DNA of 64,000 nt from Paludibacteraceae bacterium (GTDB taxonomy: Bacteria > Bacteroidota > Bacteroidia > Bacteroidales > Paludibacteraceae): assembly GCA_016292775.1 (NCBI GenBank), contig JAEDFN010000001.1:31399-95398 (forward strand), read 5' to 3'. Positions 54,870 to 63,859 of the stretch are shown piece after piece (the first letter of the stretch is position 1; every line of letters starts with the position of its first letter). A program made the translations under genes and the position numbers. The notes below the pieces were generated by a model. It did not search any database and was not told the DNA's origin. It worked only from the letters and a program-made list of their open reading frames with translations.

Positions 54870-56921
54870 TTATTTTGTAAGGAATGAATAATCTTTAGAA
54901 TAACGAAGATGTTGTTCGATATATCCTTCGGTATAATCTATTGATAGACCGGTAAAATTACCATTTTCATCAAAAGAGGCTGTATAAACAGGGTTTACAA
55001 AACCTTTATAAGGAGCCATATTTAATTTTGCATAGCGCTCTAAAATTTGTTTGTGCATATCGTAATCGATTTTAATTGCATAAGTTTCAACCATATTTTT
55101 AGCAGCTTCAAAATCTCCGGTAGATTTTATACGTTGTATTTCTCGAAGTAATTCACCTAATCGAGTATGAATAGTTTCATAATCATTAATTACAACAAAT
55201 AATTTACCGTCACGCTCACGGATTTCAACAGCTTTATCTTCAGCAGATTTTTCAAGAACCCATTTTGTAATCAATTGTCTGTTACGCATATGAGTTTGTT
55301 CGATATTTTTACCCAATTCAATACGAGTAGTTTGTGTCATTAATCCGTTTTGGAAGTATGAATAATATTGGGCTTTATAAGCTTCTTTATCAGGCAACAA
55401 ACCGAGCTCTACCATTTTATCATCGGCCATATAATATAAACCGAATAGGTCGGCACGAGCTTCTTCAATAACAGCTCCATAAGCGTTTAAAGCATCAGGA
55501 TCGACACCCGGAGCAAGTTTACCGGAACCATGACCGAGACACTCATGTAAATCTGTATGTAAATTATCTGTTAAATATTTGTATTTTTTCAAAAGTTGTA
55601 ATTCTACATCACTCCAAGTAAATTCTTCGTTAAATCCGGTACCTTCTACAGAAGCCGCATAAGCTTCGCTAACATTTTCTATAGTAACAGATTTGGAACC
55701 ATGAACGGCGCGAATCCAATTTGCATTAGGGAGGTTAATACCAAGAGGTGTAGTTGGGTAACAATCGCCACCCATCATAGCGGCATTAATAACTTTAGCG
55801 GTAACACCTTTGCATTCTGATTTTTTAAATTCAGGATCTATAGGAGAATTATCTTCAAACCATTGTGCGTTATTTGAAATAAGCTCGGTACGTTTTGTTG
55901 CTTCGAGATTCTTGAAATTTATCAAAGCTTCCCAACTAGCTTTAAATCCGAGAGGGTCGCCATAAGTTTCCGTATAACCACAAACATAATCTATAAGACT
56001 TTGTGTATCTTTAACCCAAAGAATTGCATATTCATCAAATTCTTTTAAATCACCAGTACGATAGAATGAAATCAGTTTTTCTAATGCTAAACGTTGCTCT
56101 TCGGTTTCTGTTACTTTCAACGCTTTTTCCAACCAATAAACGATTTTTTCCATTGGTTTAGAATAAAGTCCTCCAACTTTATAAACCTCTTCAAAAATCT
56201 TTCCATCTTTTTTCACTAATTTTGAATTCAAACCGTATGATATTGGAGTTTCATCATTAGGATTTTTCATGGCATTGTAGAAATTCTCAGCCTCAGTTTG
56301 AGTAACTCCATCGTAGTAGTTACTTGCAGAAGTAAGAATTAAATCATCACCTGCTGTTTGGTTTTTGTGTATAGCATCAACAGAAGGGTCGAAAATAACA
56401 GGTAATATTTCTGCTAAAAATTCGTCAACAGATTGATTTTCTTTTAAAGGAAGTTTATCTATAGGCAATTCTCTAACTTGAGATTCGAACCATTCTTGTG
56501 AAAATTCAGGGATAAATTTTTCTCCTGAATAGTGGTGATGAATACCGTTAGACACCCATACTCTTTTAAGGTATAGCAACATTGCGTTAAAATCGTCACT
56601 CTCTTTATCATTAGAAGAAACATAAACATTCTCTAATAATTGACGGATAGCAAGATTATACTTACCATTTTGATCAAAAAGAATATCACGGCCACAAAGA
56701 GCGGCTTCTGATAAGTAATACAAAAGCTCTTGTTGCTTTAAAGAGAGGGTTTCAATACCGGATACACGGTATCTTAATATTTGCAAATCTGCGAATTTAT
56801 CTACAACATAATCAAATTCTTGCTCTGATGGAGTAAATAAATTCGATTTCTCTTGTTGGGTTTTATTTCCACAACTCGCAATAGAAATTGCTACCATAAG
56901 GAAAACAAATAATTTTTTCAT
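54870..56921 (-). CDS. Dipeptidyl peptidase III-like M49 metallopeptidase, lipoprotein
   Basis: Predicted zinc exopeptidase that releases N-terminal dipeptides. The 683 residues start with a lipoprotein signal (FLMVAISIASCGNK). The M49 zinc motif is the six-residue HECLGH near residue 460, where classical DPP III has a HELLGH-type motif with an extra residue pattern. The second motif, EEARADLFGLYY, is near 488. DPP III of Bacteroidota is often a lipoprotein, unlike the cytosolic eukaryotic enzyme, so it probably works in the periplasm or at the outer membrane on imported peptides. It is a single-gene unit with its own promoter (56976) and strong terminator (54792-54840). Confidence 0.9.
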   Translation of the reverse strand: MKKLFVFLMVAISIASCGNKTQQEKSNLFTPSEQEFDYVVDKFADLQILRYRVSGIETLSLKQQELLYYLSEAALCGRDILFDQNGKYNLAIRQLLENVYVSSNDKESDDFNAMLLYLKRVWVSNGIHHHYSGEKFIPEFSQEWFESQVRELPIDKLPLKENQSVDEFLAEILPVIFDPSVDAIHKNQTAGDDLILTSASNYYDGVTQTEAENFYNAMKNPNDETPISYGLNSKLVKKDGKIFEEVYKVGGLYSKPMEKIVYWLEKALKVTETEEQRLALEKLISFYRTGDLKEFDEYAILWVKDTQSLIDYVCGYTETYGDPLGFKASWEALINFKNLEATKRTELISNNAQWFEDNSPIDPEFKKSECKGVTAKVINAAMMGGDCYPTTPLGINLPNANWIRAVHGSKSVTIENVSEAYAASVEGTGFNEEFTWSDVELQLLKKYKYLTDNLHTDLHECLGHGSGKLAPGVDPDALNAYGAVIEEARADLFGLYYMADDKMVELGLLPDKEAYKAQYYSYFQNGLMTQTTRIELGKNIEQTHMRNRQLITKWVLEKSAEDKAVEIRERDGKLFVVINDYETIHTRLGELLREIQRIKSTGDFEAAKNMVETYAIKIDYDMHKQILERYAKLNMAPYKGFVNPVYTASFDENGNFTGLSIDYTEGYIEQHLRYSKDYSFLTK

Positions 56922-56975
56922 TGATAATGATTTACGATATTTATTGATTAATATTTATTAGTCTGTTATATTCCG

Positions 56976-56983
56976 CAAAGGTA
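56976..56983 (-). promoter_or_regulatory. -7 promoter box of the DPP III gene
   Basis: TACCTTTG followed by CGG on the minus strand, about 55 nt upstream of ATG 56921. Confidence 0.72.
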
Positions 56984-57098
56984 CAAAAAATTATTCAATT
57001 CCAACCATTTCTGCTCCTAATAATACTCATAATAAGAATAATTAATATTTAAAACTAAGTATTAACGGATTTGTGTTGTACAATCGAAGTAATAATTG

Positions 57099-57106
57099 TA
57101 CATTTG
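57099..57106 (+). promoter_or_regulatory. -7 promoter box of the rarA operon
   Basis: TACATTTG, with a TTG at 57076-57078 about 20 nt upstream as -33 element. The ATG is 22 nt downstream. Confidence 0.65.
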
Positions 57107-57128
57107 TAAGACAAAAAACACATCATAA

Positions 57129-58394
57129 ATGCAACCATTAGCAGAACGTTTAAGACCTACAAAATTAGAAGATTACATCGGTCAAAAACATATCATCGGT
57201 GAGAACGCCGTATTAAATAAAATGATAAATAGTAAACGTTTATCATCATTTATTTTGTGGGGACCTCCGGGAGTTGGCAAAACAACATTAGCAAAAATTA
57301 TTGCTAATGAGCTTGAATTACCATTTTTCACCTTAAGTGCTATTTCATCCGGAGTAAAAGATGTACGAGAAACTATAGAAAAAGCTCGTCAATCCAGAGT
57401 TTTTCTAACAGAAGGAAACCCAATATTGTTTATTGACGAAATTCATCGTTTCAGCAAATCACAGCAAGACTCTTTATTAGGAGCCGTTGAAAATGGAACA
57501 ATTACATTAATCGGGGCTACAACAGAAAATCCCTCTTTTGAAATAATAACGCCATTACTATCAAGATGTCAAGTATATACTCTTAAACCTTTAGAAAATG
57601 AGGAAATTGACATATTATTAAACCGAGCTATCACCCAAGATTCTATATTAAAAGAGTACAAATTCGACATCCAAGAAAAAGATGCTCTATATAGATTTGC
57701 CGGTGGAGATGCCAGAAAATTATTAAATATTATAGAAATACTTTTTAATTCTCAAGCAGATAATTCCACAATTCTAATAACCAACACTTTAGTCACTGAA
57801 AAATTACAAGAGAATCCTTTAGCTTTTGACAAAGACGGGGAGATGCATTACGACATCATTTCCGCTTTTATAAAAAGCATAAGAGGTTCTGACCCAGACG
57901 CAGCAATATATTGGTTAGCAAGGCTTATAGCAGGTGGAGAAGATCCAAAATTTATTGCGCGAAGACTTGTTATTTCTGCAAGTGAAGACATTGGTCTTGC
58001 AAATCCAAATGCGCTACTATTGGCAAATGCATGTTTCGATGCGATTCATAAAATCGGATGGCCGGAAGGCAGAATCCCTTTGGCAGAAACTACAATTTAT
58101 TTGGCTACAAGTCCAAAAAGCAATTCTGCGTATAATGCGATTAATGAAGCGTTATCTGTAGTTGAAAAAACTGGTAATTTACCTGTTCCTCTTCATTTAC
58201 GTAACGCCCCTACAAAATTAATGAAAGAGCTAAATTATGGAGCAGAATATAAATATTCTCATGACTATCCAAATCATTTTGTTCTTCAAGAATATCTTCC
58301 GGAAAAGTTGAAAAACACTAAATTCTGGATATCTCAAAACAATATCCACGAACAAAAGATGCAAGAAAACATGAATAAATTATGGGAAAAATAG
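57129..58394 (+). CDS. rarA: Replication-associated recombination protein A (RarA/MgsA)
   Basis: AAA+ ATPase of the clamp-loader group acting at stalled forks. The 421 residues show the start PLAERLRPTKLEDYIGQKHI, Walker A GPPGVGKTT, Walker B ILFIDEIHRF, sensor 1 GATTENPSFE, SRC arginine finger (LLSRCQVY), and the C-terminal tetramer domain (SIRGSDPDAAIYWLARLIAGGEDPKFIARRL). Length fits. It overlaps the histidine kinase gene by 13 bp. Confidence 0.95.
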   Translation: MQPLAERLRPTKLEDYIGQKHIIGENAVLNKMINSKRLSSFILWGPPGVGKTTLAKIIANELELPFFTLSAISSGVKDVRETIEKARQSRVFLTEGNPILFIDEIHRFSKSQQDSLLGAVENGTITLIGATTENPSFEIITPLLSRCQVYTLKPLENEEIDILLNRAITQDSILKEYKFDIQEKDALYRFAGGDARKLLNIIEILFNSQADNSTILITNTLVTEKLQENPLAFDKDGEMHYDIISAFIKSIRGSDPDAAIYWLARLIAGGEDPKFIARRLVISASEDIGLANPNALLLANACFDAIHKIGWPEGRIPLAETTIYLATSPKSNSAYNAINEALSVVEKTGNLPVPLHLRNAPTKLMKELNYGAEYKYSHDYPNHFVLQEYLPEKLKNTKFWISQNNIHEQKMQENMNKLWEK

Positions 58395-59431
58395 AAAAAA
58401 AGAAGAATACTATCACTGCAATATCAATATTTGGTTTATTAATAGCATACTTACTGATTATTGCTATAAATAACATTCTATATCAAAGCCATATAACAGT
58501 AAAATTCATGTTATACTGCTCTCTCTATGGCTTACCTTTTGTCATTATTGCATACGCCACAAACCACTACATAATCAAATATTCCACAAGAAAAGAATGG
58601 TCGGCGAAATACGAGCGAAGGATAACTGCCTTGCAATTGATTTTGGTAATATTTATTGCTATTATTATTACAATTATAGCTTTTTTAATTTTCGACCCAA
58701 ACAAGCATAAATATTTTAAAGACTTAATAATAGAGCCATACTTTCAAATAAGTATCATTGCCGATATAATGATAAATATTTTTATCTTTATATTTACAAA
58801 ATACCTTAATCAATTGGAACGGGCTACAGTAAGAGAACAACACATAAAGGAAATCGAATCAGAGATGATGCACGTTAGATATCAACAATTAAAATCTCAA
58901 ATTAATCCACATTTCTTGTTCAACTCACTGAATAATATTGTTTCATTAATAAATATCGACCAAACTAAAGCTATTCAATTCACAAAACAACTAGCCAATA
59001 TATACAGATATATTCTCAATAATGAAAAAAGAGATTTAGTGATGGTTTCAGAAGAAATCGCTTTTTCTAAACAATATGCCAACATTATGAAAATCCGACA
59101 CGGTGATGGATTAGAAATCAACTTTCCTGACATTCCCGCTCAAATATCAATGCACAAAGAAATAATTCCTACTTCTTTGCAAATTCTAATAGAAAATGCG
59201 TGTAAGCACAACATCATTTCTGCAAAAAAAACGCTAAAAATTGATATCACTATTAATGACAAAGGAATAATTGTTCTCAATAATAAAAACCCGAGGCCAA
59301 CGCCTACCGACTCAATCGGACTTGGTCTTGAAAGTCTTAACGAAAAATATCTAATCCTAAGCAACCAAAGTATTAGCGTTGAAAATACCAATACTTATTT
59401 CAAAGTAACAATTCCATTTATAGAACTATGA
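58382..59431 (+). CDS. LytS/YehU-type sensor histidine kinase
   Basis: A membrane sensor of the His_kinase family. The 349 residues contain four membrane segments (about 13-31, 42-62, 84-103, 120-139), a coiled linker, and the phospho-acceptor His177 in INPHFLFNSLNN. An N-box LQILIENACKHN and a G-box SIGLGLESLNEKY complete the ATPase. The signal is unknown. It overlaps rarA by 13 bp and the response regulator by 4 bp (ATGA), so the pair is transcribed with rarA. Confidence 0.92.
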   Translation: MGKIEKKKNTITAISIFGLLIAYLLIIAINNILYQSHITVKFMLYCSLYGLPFVIIAYATNHYIIKYSTRKEWSAKYERRITALQLILVIFIAIIITIIAFLIFDPNKHKYFKDLIIEPYFQISIIADIMINIFIFIFTKYLNQLERATVREQHIKEIESEMMHVRYQQLKSQINPHFLFNSLNNIVSLINIDQTKAIQFTKQLANIYRYILNNEKRDLVMVSEEIAFSKQYANIMKIRHGDGLEINFPDIPAQISMHKEIIPTSLQILIENACKHNIISAKKTLKIDITINDKGIIVLNNKNPRPTPTDSIGLGLESLNEKYLILSNQSISVENTNTYFKVTIPFIEL

Positions 59432-60219
59432 AATACTTAATTATTGAAGATGAACCATTAGCTCAAATTGAATTAGAGCGATTACTTCATATTGTAGATA
59501 GTGAATGCGTAATTACTAATAAAATTGACTCAGTATCAGAAGCAATTAAATGGATAAAAAACGATTTCGAATCAAATATTATTTTTATGGATATTCATCT
59601 CTCTGATGATATCTGTTTCGAAATATTTAATCATATACAAATTACTATTCCTGTGGTATTTACTACAGCTTACGACCAATATGCTATAGATGCATTTCAA
59701 ACCATGAGTATTGGATATCTTCTTAAACCAGTAGACGAGCAACAACTAAGATCCACTTTAAACAAATATAAAACACTACAAAACAACTACTTGCAAAACA
59801 ACTCAATTAATCAATTATTAAATCACTTCTCCGGATTACAAAATCAAGAAAAAACAATTGAATATAAAGATAGGATTCTGGCAAAATTGGGTGATAACTA
59901 TTACTATTTAAATATCGATGAAATATCTTATATCTATAGTGAAGACCATTATACATTTGTAATAACAAATAACAACAACAAATATATAATCAATTATACC
60001 CTTGATAATATCATAAAATCGTTAAACCCGCACTATTTTTTCCGCATTTCAAGGATGTGTATTATCAATATCAACTCAATAAAAATTATAACAAAACATC
60101 TAAATGGGCGACTAAAATTATCGTTAAACCCTGAATTTAAAGAAGAAATTTACGTCTCTCGCAATAGAGTAAATGACTTTTTAATGTGGTTAGACGGCAA
60201 TAATTCTACCATTCAGTAG
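59428..60219 (+). CDS. LytTR-family response regulator
   Basis: A DNA-binding regulator partner of the kinase upstream. The 263 residues have a receiver domain (about 1-120) with the acidic pair Glu7-Asp8, phospho-acceptor Asp55 in IIFMDIHLSD, and Lys in LLKPVDEQQL. A linker follows, then a LytTR DNA-binding domain (about 155-258, with IDEISYIYSEDHYTFVITNNN, FFRISRMCIININSI). Target genes are not visible. It overlaps the kinase gene by 4 bp (ATGA). The candidate small RNA promoter is 52 nt downstream. Confidence 0.93.
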   Translation: MKYLIIEDEPLAQIELERLLHIVDSECVITNKIDSVSEAIKWIKNDFESNIIFMDIHLSDDICFEIFNHIQITIPVVFTTAYDQYAIDAFQTMSIGYLLKPVDEQQLRSTLNKYKTLQNNYLQNNSINQLLNHFSGLQNQEKTIEYKDRILAKLGDNYYYLNIDEISYIYSEDHYTFVITNNNNKYIINYTLDNIIKSLNPHYFFRISRMCIININSIKIITKHLNGRLKLSLNPEFKEEIYVSRNRVNDFLMWLDGNNSTIQ

Positions 60220-60270
60220 CAAAATTCTACCATTGACGTAAAAGATATTTGCCTACAAATTTTTCTGTTA

Positions 60271-60278
60271 TACCTTTG
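60271..60278 (+). promoter_or_regulatory. -7 promoter box of the candidate small RNA
   Basis: TACCTTTG followed by CA, with a TTTG at 60248-60251 exactly 19 nt upstream as -33 element, one of the best-matched promoters in the window. No coding sequence follows before the terminator. Confidence 0.78.
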
Positions 60279-60283
60279 CATCA

Positions 60284-60380
60284 CAATTAAACAATAGCAC
60301 TGCTGAGACAGCACGCAAAGAAATAACAAATTAGGTTTTAGGTAATAATTAAAAAATCCCGAAGTGTCGGGATTTTTTTT
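60284..60380 (+). ncRNA. Candidate small RNA of about 97 nt, family unknown
   Basis: A full transcription unit without an ORF: a near-ideal promoter (60271) leads into a region with no ATG, a small hairpin (TGCTG, AGA, CAGCA at 60301-60313), an A/U-rich single-stranded middle and a strong terminator (60351-60380). The next plus-strand gene is 3.5 kb away. It lies between the response regulator and the convergent DUF4249 gene. Such units are typical of trans-acting sRNAs; no target is known and no family was recognised. Confidence 0.55.
60351..60380. terminator. Terminator of the small RNA and the DUF4249 gene
   Basis: ATCCCGA pairs with TCGGGAT (60356-60362 and 60367-60373, 4-nt loop) with outer A/T pairs and a T-run of eight on the plus strand. 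The minus strand also has a U-run, so it probably serves both directions. It abuts the DUF4249 stop. Confidence 0.85.
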
Positions 60381-61368
60381 ATTTTTCTTTCAAATCAAAC
60401 TCATATTTTTTCTTATACACAACACCAAAAGCTCCTTTTCCATTATTGACATTATTATAAGTTTGTACCGGCTCTGAAAACAACATATCAGAATAATAAT
60501 TCTTCGTTTTTAACCTCAAATATGCATCATAAGAATACACTTCCACATCAATAACTAACTTATTCAAACCTAAAAATTGATCGATATAATAATCATCATT
60601 ATGAATATAAAATTTTAAGTTAAAATCATAAGGCCATCCCCATTTATCTGTAACTTGCTGAACTAAAAAAGGCAAATACCAGTAATAATTATCTTCTCCA
60701 TATATAATATCCAAATAATCGTTATCAATATCAAGAGATATTCTTTTATCATTAAATTCAAACCCTTTACAACTCATTGTGTATGGAATTGTATCATATC
60801 GATTCAAAACATCATATAATACTTCAGCATGGATTATCACATAAAATTGATGCATCTTATCTCTTTCCTCAAAATCTAAAGAAAAATTCAAATTAAAACT
60901 CTTTCCATCATCAATACATTCTTTAACTGTAACTATAGGAATATTTGGCACTACCGTATATGCAGTAGCTACTTCATCAAAATTACTATGAGATGCATAT
61001 AATCTTAAAGTATCTAACTGATTAGGTAATTTTTCAAGCGGAATATTACATAGAAATGAATTATCAACATTTTCGGCTTTTTGTAAATAATATGGTTCGC
61101 CATTATTAATTGTAATATAAGCCGACTTTTTTACTCCTTTCTCCTTTTCCTCATAAGTTGTATCTGCAAAAAAATGTGTTTGTCCAAATACAAATACAGT
61201 TTCAGAAGAAAATAAGGTATCATTAAAGCTTCCAAAACATACATCACCATCGATATACAACGATGGTTCGGTGTATTCCAACTTATGCTTCTTGATAACA
61301 AACTCACATGAAGAAAAAATAAAAGCAACAGATAAAGACAATAACAATAATATATTTCTTTTATTCAT
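60379..61368 (-). CDS. DUF4249 lipoprotein, partner of the TonB receptor
   Basis: A 329-residue lipoprotein (SVAFIFSSCEF lipobox) of the DUF4249 family, predicted surface or outer-membrane binding protein. It begins with a beta-sandwich-type region (YTEPSLYIDGDVCFGSFNDTLFSSETVFVFG). The C-terminal part holds repeated beta strands with Tyr (NDDYYIDQFLGLNKLVIDVEVYSYDAYLRLK). DUF4249 genes commonly follow TonB receptor genes in Bacteroidota, analogous to SusD with SusC but unrelated in sequence. It starts 4 nt after the TonB receptor stop. Confidence 0.87.
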   Translation of the reverse strand: MNKRNILLLLSLSVAFIFSSCEFVIKKHKLEYTEPSLYIDGDVCFGSFNDTLFSSETVFVFGQTHFFADTTYEEKEKGVKKSAYITINNGEPYYLQKAENVDNSFLCNIPLEKLPNQLDTLRLYASHSNFDEVATAYTVVPNIPIVTVKECIDDGKSFNLNFSLDFEERDKMHQFYVIIHAEVLYDVLNRYDTIPYTMSCKGFEFNDKRISLDIDNDYLDIIYGEDNYYWYLPFLVQQVTDKWGWPYDFNLKFYIHNDDYYIDQFLGLNKLVIDVEVYSYDAYLRLKTKNYYSDMLFSEPVQTYNNVNNGKGAFGVVYKKKYEFDLKEK

Positions 61369-61372
61369 AATT

Positions 61373-63706
61373 TTAAAATTTAAAAGTATAACTAATAGAA
61401 GGGATTATAGGAAATAGAGAAACCCCTATTAAATCGTTTCCATCAACATAAACCATATATGGATTTTTATGATTATATACATTATAGCAACTTATATTTA
61501 ATATATGTTCACCTTCACGCTGTTTTTTACGAGCAAAATGGAAATTAATTCCCAAATCAAGACGATGATAATCAGGTAGTGAATAATTATTTCTCTCTTC
61601 ATACAAAGGAGTACCATCTGGAGCCACTTGAGTACTCAAAGAACCTCTATTACCTGTAGCATAAATAAATGTAGCCGACAAGTCGATTTTCTTTGTAGGC
61701 TTATAAATCAAGACTATAGAAAGATCATGTCTCCTATCATATTTAGCATAAAATGGTTTTCCATAATTAAGTACCATGCCCTCTCTATCAAATAATCGTT
61801 GGGATTTACTCCATGTATATGCAATCCAACCGGATATTTTTCCAATATTCCGTTGAATCAAAAATTCCACACCATAACTCCAACCTTTTCCTACAACAAC
61901 TTTTTCTTCCCATCCTTCAGGCGAAAGCATATACGAAGACCCTTCTTTATATTCAATAATATTATTCATTAATTTATAATACGCTTCTACAGAAAAATGA
62001 ACTTGATTTAACAAATCATAAAACAAACCACCGGCAACTTGATGACTCTTCATTGCAGGAATTTTACTAGTTACCGGAACCCATAAATCCGTAGGCAAAG
62101 TAAGATTTGATGATGACAACAAATGAATATATTGTGACATAAAAGAGTATGAAGCCTTGAAAGAGAAATCTTTCAGTAACAACACCCTTAGGCCAACTCG
62201 TGGTTCAACACTTGGATATACCTTTTTGTCAGTAAAGTAAAACGAACCCCTTAAACCGTAGTTTAATTTAACACGTTTATGAATATCCCACGTATCTTCG
62301 GCGTACATCGCAGTTTCATGAGTATACAACTGTTTAGCCCCAATTGTAGTATCAAGAGGAATTGCTTCCATTTGATATTTATACGTCATAACACTCGGCT
62401 TAAAAATATGAAAAATATAATTTACACCAAATTTTAAATAATGATTTGGATGAGGATTATAATCCAAATTATATTGTGCAGTAACATCATCTACATTAGA
62501 TGAGAATTTCATACCAAACGATTCTGTATAACTTGAGTCTTCTTTATTTTTATATTCGTATCCGGTATTTACCCTAAATCGATATCTCGTATAAGATACC
62601 ATCAATTCAGAAAATAATTTAGAGTTATATACGTGCGACCAATTTACTGAAGTAACGATATTACCCCATCGTAAACCGAAATTATTTTTCTCCAATTCCG
62701 ACTTGTCTTTATACCTATAATTAAAATAAGCGGCATCATCTCCGGAATAAAAAGAAACTGTAAGACGGTCGGATTCGGAAAATTTATGAGAGAATCTGGC
62801 ATTTAAATCATAGAAATAATAACCTGCTGTGTTCAAAGCATTATCTCCTGCTCCTAATGACATAATAATAGGTTGCATAAGCAAATCAAAATAGGTACGT
62901 CGTGCAGAGATATTAAAAGTAGTTTTTTCTTTATAAATAGGACCTTCAAAATTCAATTTTGTAGCAAGCAAACCAACAGAAACGGTACCATGATACGTTT
63001 TTGCATTTCCGTCATTTTGACGAACATCCAACACAGACGATAAACGAGAACCAAAACGAGCAGGAAAATTTCCTTTATACAACGTAACATCTTTTATAGC
63101 ATCTGCATTAAACACGGAAAATAAACCACCAAGGTGATTTACATTATATAGTGGTACTCCATCAAGCAAGATTAAATTTTCATCCGGACCTCCACCTCTT
63201 ACATATAGCCCCGTAGAACCTTCACTTCCGGATTGGACACCGGGTAACAATTGAATCGACTTTATAACATCAACTTCTCCTGCCAATGAAGGAAGATTTT
63301 GAATCACTTGTTTCGGTATGGAAATAGCAGACATTTGGTTACCTTCTGCTCCCAAACCTTTCCTATCTCCTACCACTACGACTTCACTAAGTTCTGTTAC
63401 AGGTGACAATGAAACATTTAATAATGTATCTTTTTTTAAATCAAATTTACAATATTGAGTTTGATATCCCGAATAAGAAAATCTTAAATTTACATCCCCT
63501 TCCTGAAGTATTATTGAATAATATCCATAAGCATTTGTAATTATTCCCTTAGTAGAAATAGTATCAAAGACGGTAGCTGAAATTAAAGATTCATTAGAAG
63601 AATTATCCCTAACATACCCACTCACAACATACTGTTTAGAATACAATTGAAAAGATAAAAGCAAAAATAATACAGTAATTCCGCTTCGAAATATATCACA
63701 TCTCAT
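61373..63706 (-). CDS. TonB-dependent receptor with carboxypeptidase-like N-terminal domain
   Basis: Outer-membrane active transporter. The 777 residues show a signal peptide (to about 24), a carboxypeptidase D regulatory-like beta domain (VVSGYVRDNSSNESLISATVFD, about 27-110), and a plug domain with LPSLAGEVDVIKSIQLLPGVQSGSEGSTGLYVRGGGPDENLILLDGVPLYNVNHLGGLFSVFNADAIKDV and PARFGSRLSSVLDV. A 22-strand barrel follows, ending with Phe. Substrate is unknown; iron or peptide uptake are as likely as glycans. It is the first gene of a receptor-DUF4249 operon with its promoter at 63736. Confidence 0.93.
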   Translation of the reverse strand: MRCDIFRSGITVLFLLLSFQLYSKQYVVSGYVRDNSSNESLISATVFDTISTKGIITNAYGYYSIILQEGDVNLRFSYSGYQTQYCKFDLKKDTLLNVSLSPVTELSEVVVVGDRKGLGAEGNQMSAISIPKQVIQNLPSLAGEVDVIKSIQLLPGVQSGSEGSTGLYVRGGGPDENLILLDGVPLYNVNHLGGLFSVFNADAIKDVTLYKGNFPARFGSRLSSVLDVRQNDGNAKTYHGTVSVGLLATKLNFEGPIYKEKTTFNISARRTYFDLLMQPIIMSLGAGDNALNTAGYYFYDLNARFSHKFSESDRLTVSFYSGDDAAYFNYRYKDKSELEKNNFGLRWGNIVTSVNWSHVYNSKLFSELMVSYTRYRFRVNTGYEYKNKEDSSYTESFGMKFSSNVDDVTAQYNLDYNPHPNHYLKFGVNYIFHIFKPSVMTYKYQMEAIPLDTTIGAKQLYTHETAMYAEDTWDIHKRVKLNYGLRGSFYFTDKKVYPSVEPRVGLRVLLLKDFSFKASYSFMSQYIHLLSSSNLTLPTDLWVPVTSKIPAMKSHQVAGGLFYDLLNQVHFSVEAYYKLMNNIIEYKEGSSYMLSPEGWEEKVVVGKGWSYGVEFLIQRNIGKISGWIAYTWSKSQRLFDREGMVLNYGKPFYAKYDRRHDLSIVLIYKPTKKIDLSATFIYATGNRGSLSTQVAPDGTPLYEERNNYSLPDYHRLDLGINFHFARKKQREGEHILNISCYNVYNHKNPYMVYVDGNDLIGVSLFPIIPSISYTFKF

Positions 63707-63735
63707 ATTATTTTAAAAATAAAATTAAACAGACG

Positions 63736-63743
63736 CAAAGTTA
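63736..63743 (-). promoter_or_regulatory. -7 promoter box of the TonB receptor operon
   Basis: TAACTTTG followed by CGTC on the minus strand, 29 nt upstream of ATG 63706. Confidence 0.72.
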
Positions 63744-63832
63744 ATAGAAAAAAAATAAAACTACAAAAATTATTAATTTTTTTCTCTATCACTTTTATAA
63801 CATAAGACTAACACTAAATAAAAAAAAAATTG

Positions 63833-63840
63833 TATCTTTG
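63833..63840 (+). promoter_or_regulatory. -7 promoter box of nusB
   Basis: TATCTTTG followed by CA, 19 nt upstream of ATG 63860, with a leader of about 14 nt. Confidence 0.72.
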
Positions 63841-63859
63841 CAAAAAAAATAAACACAAC

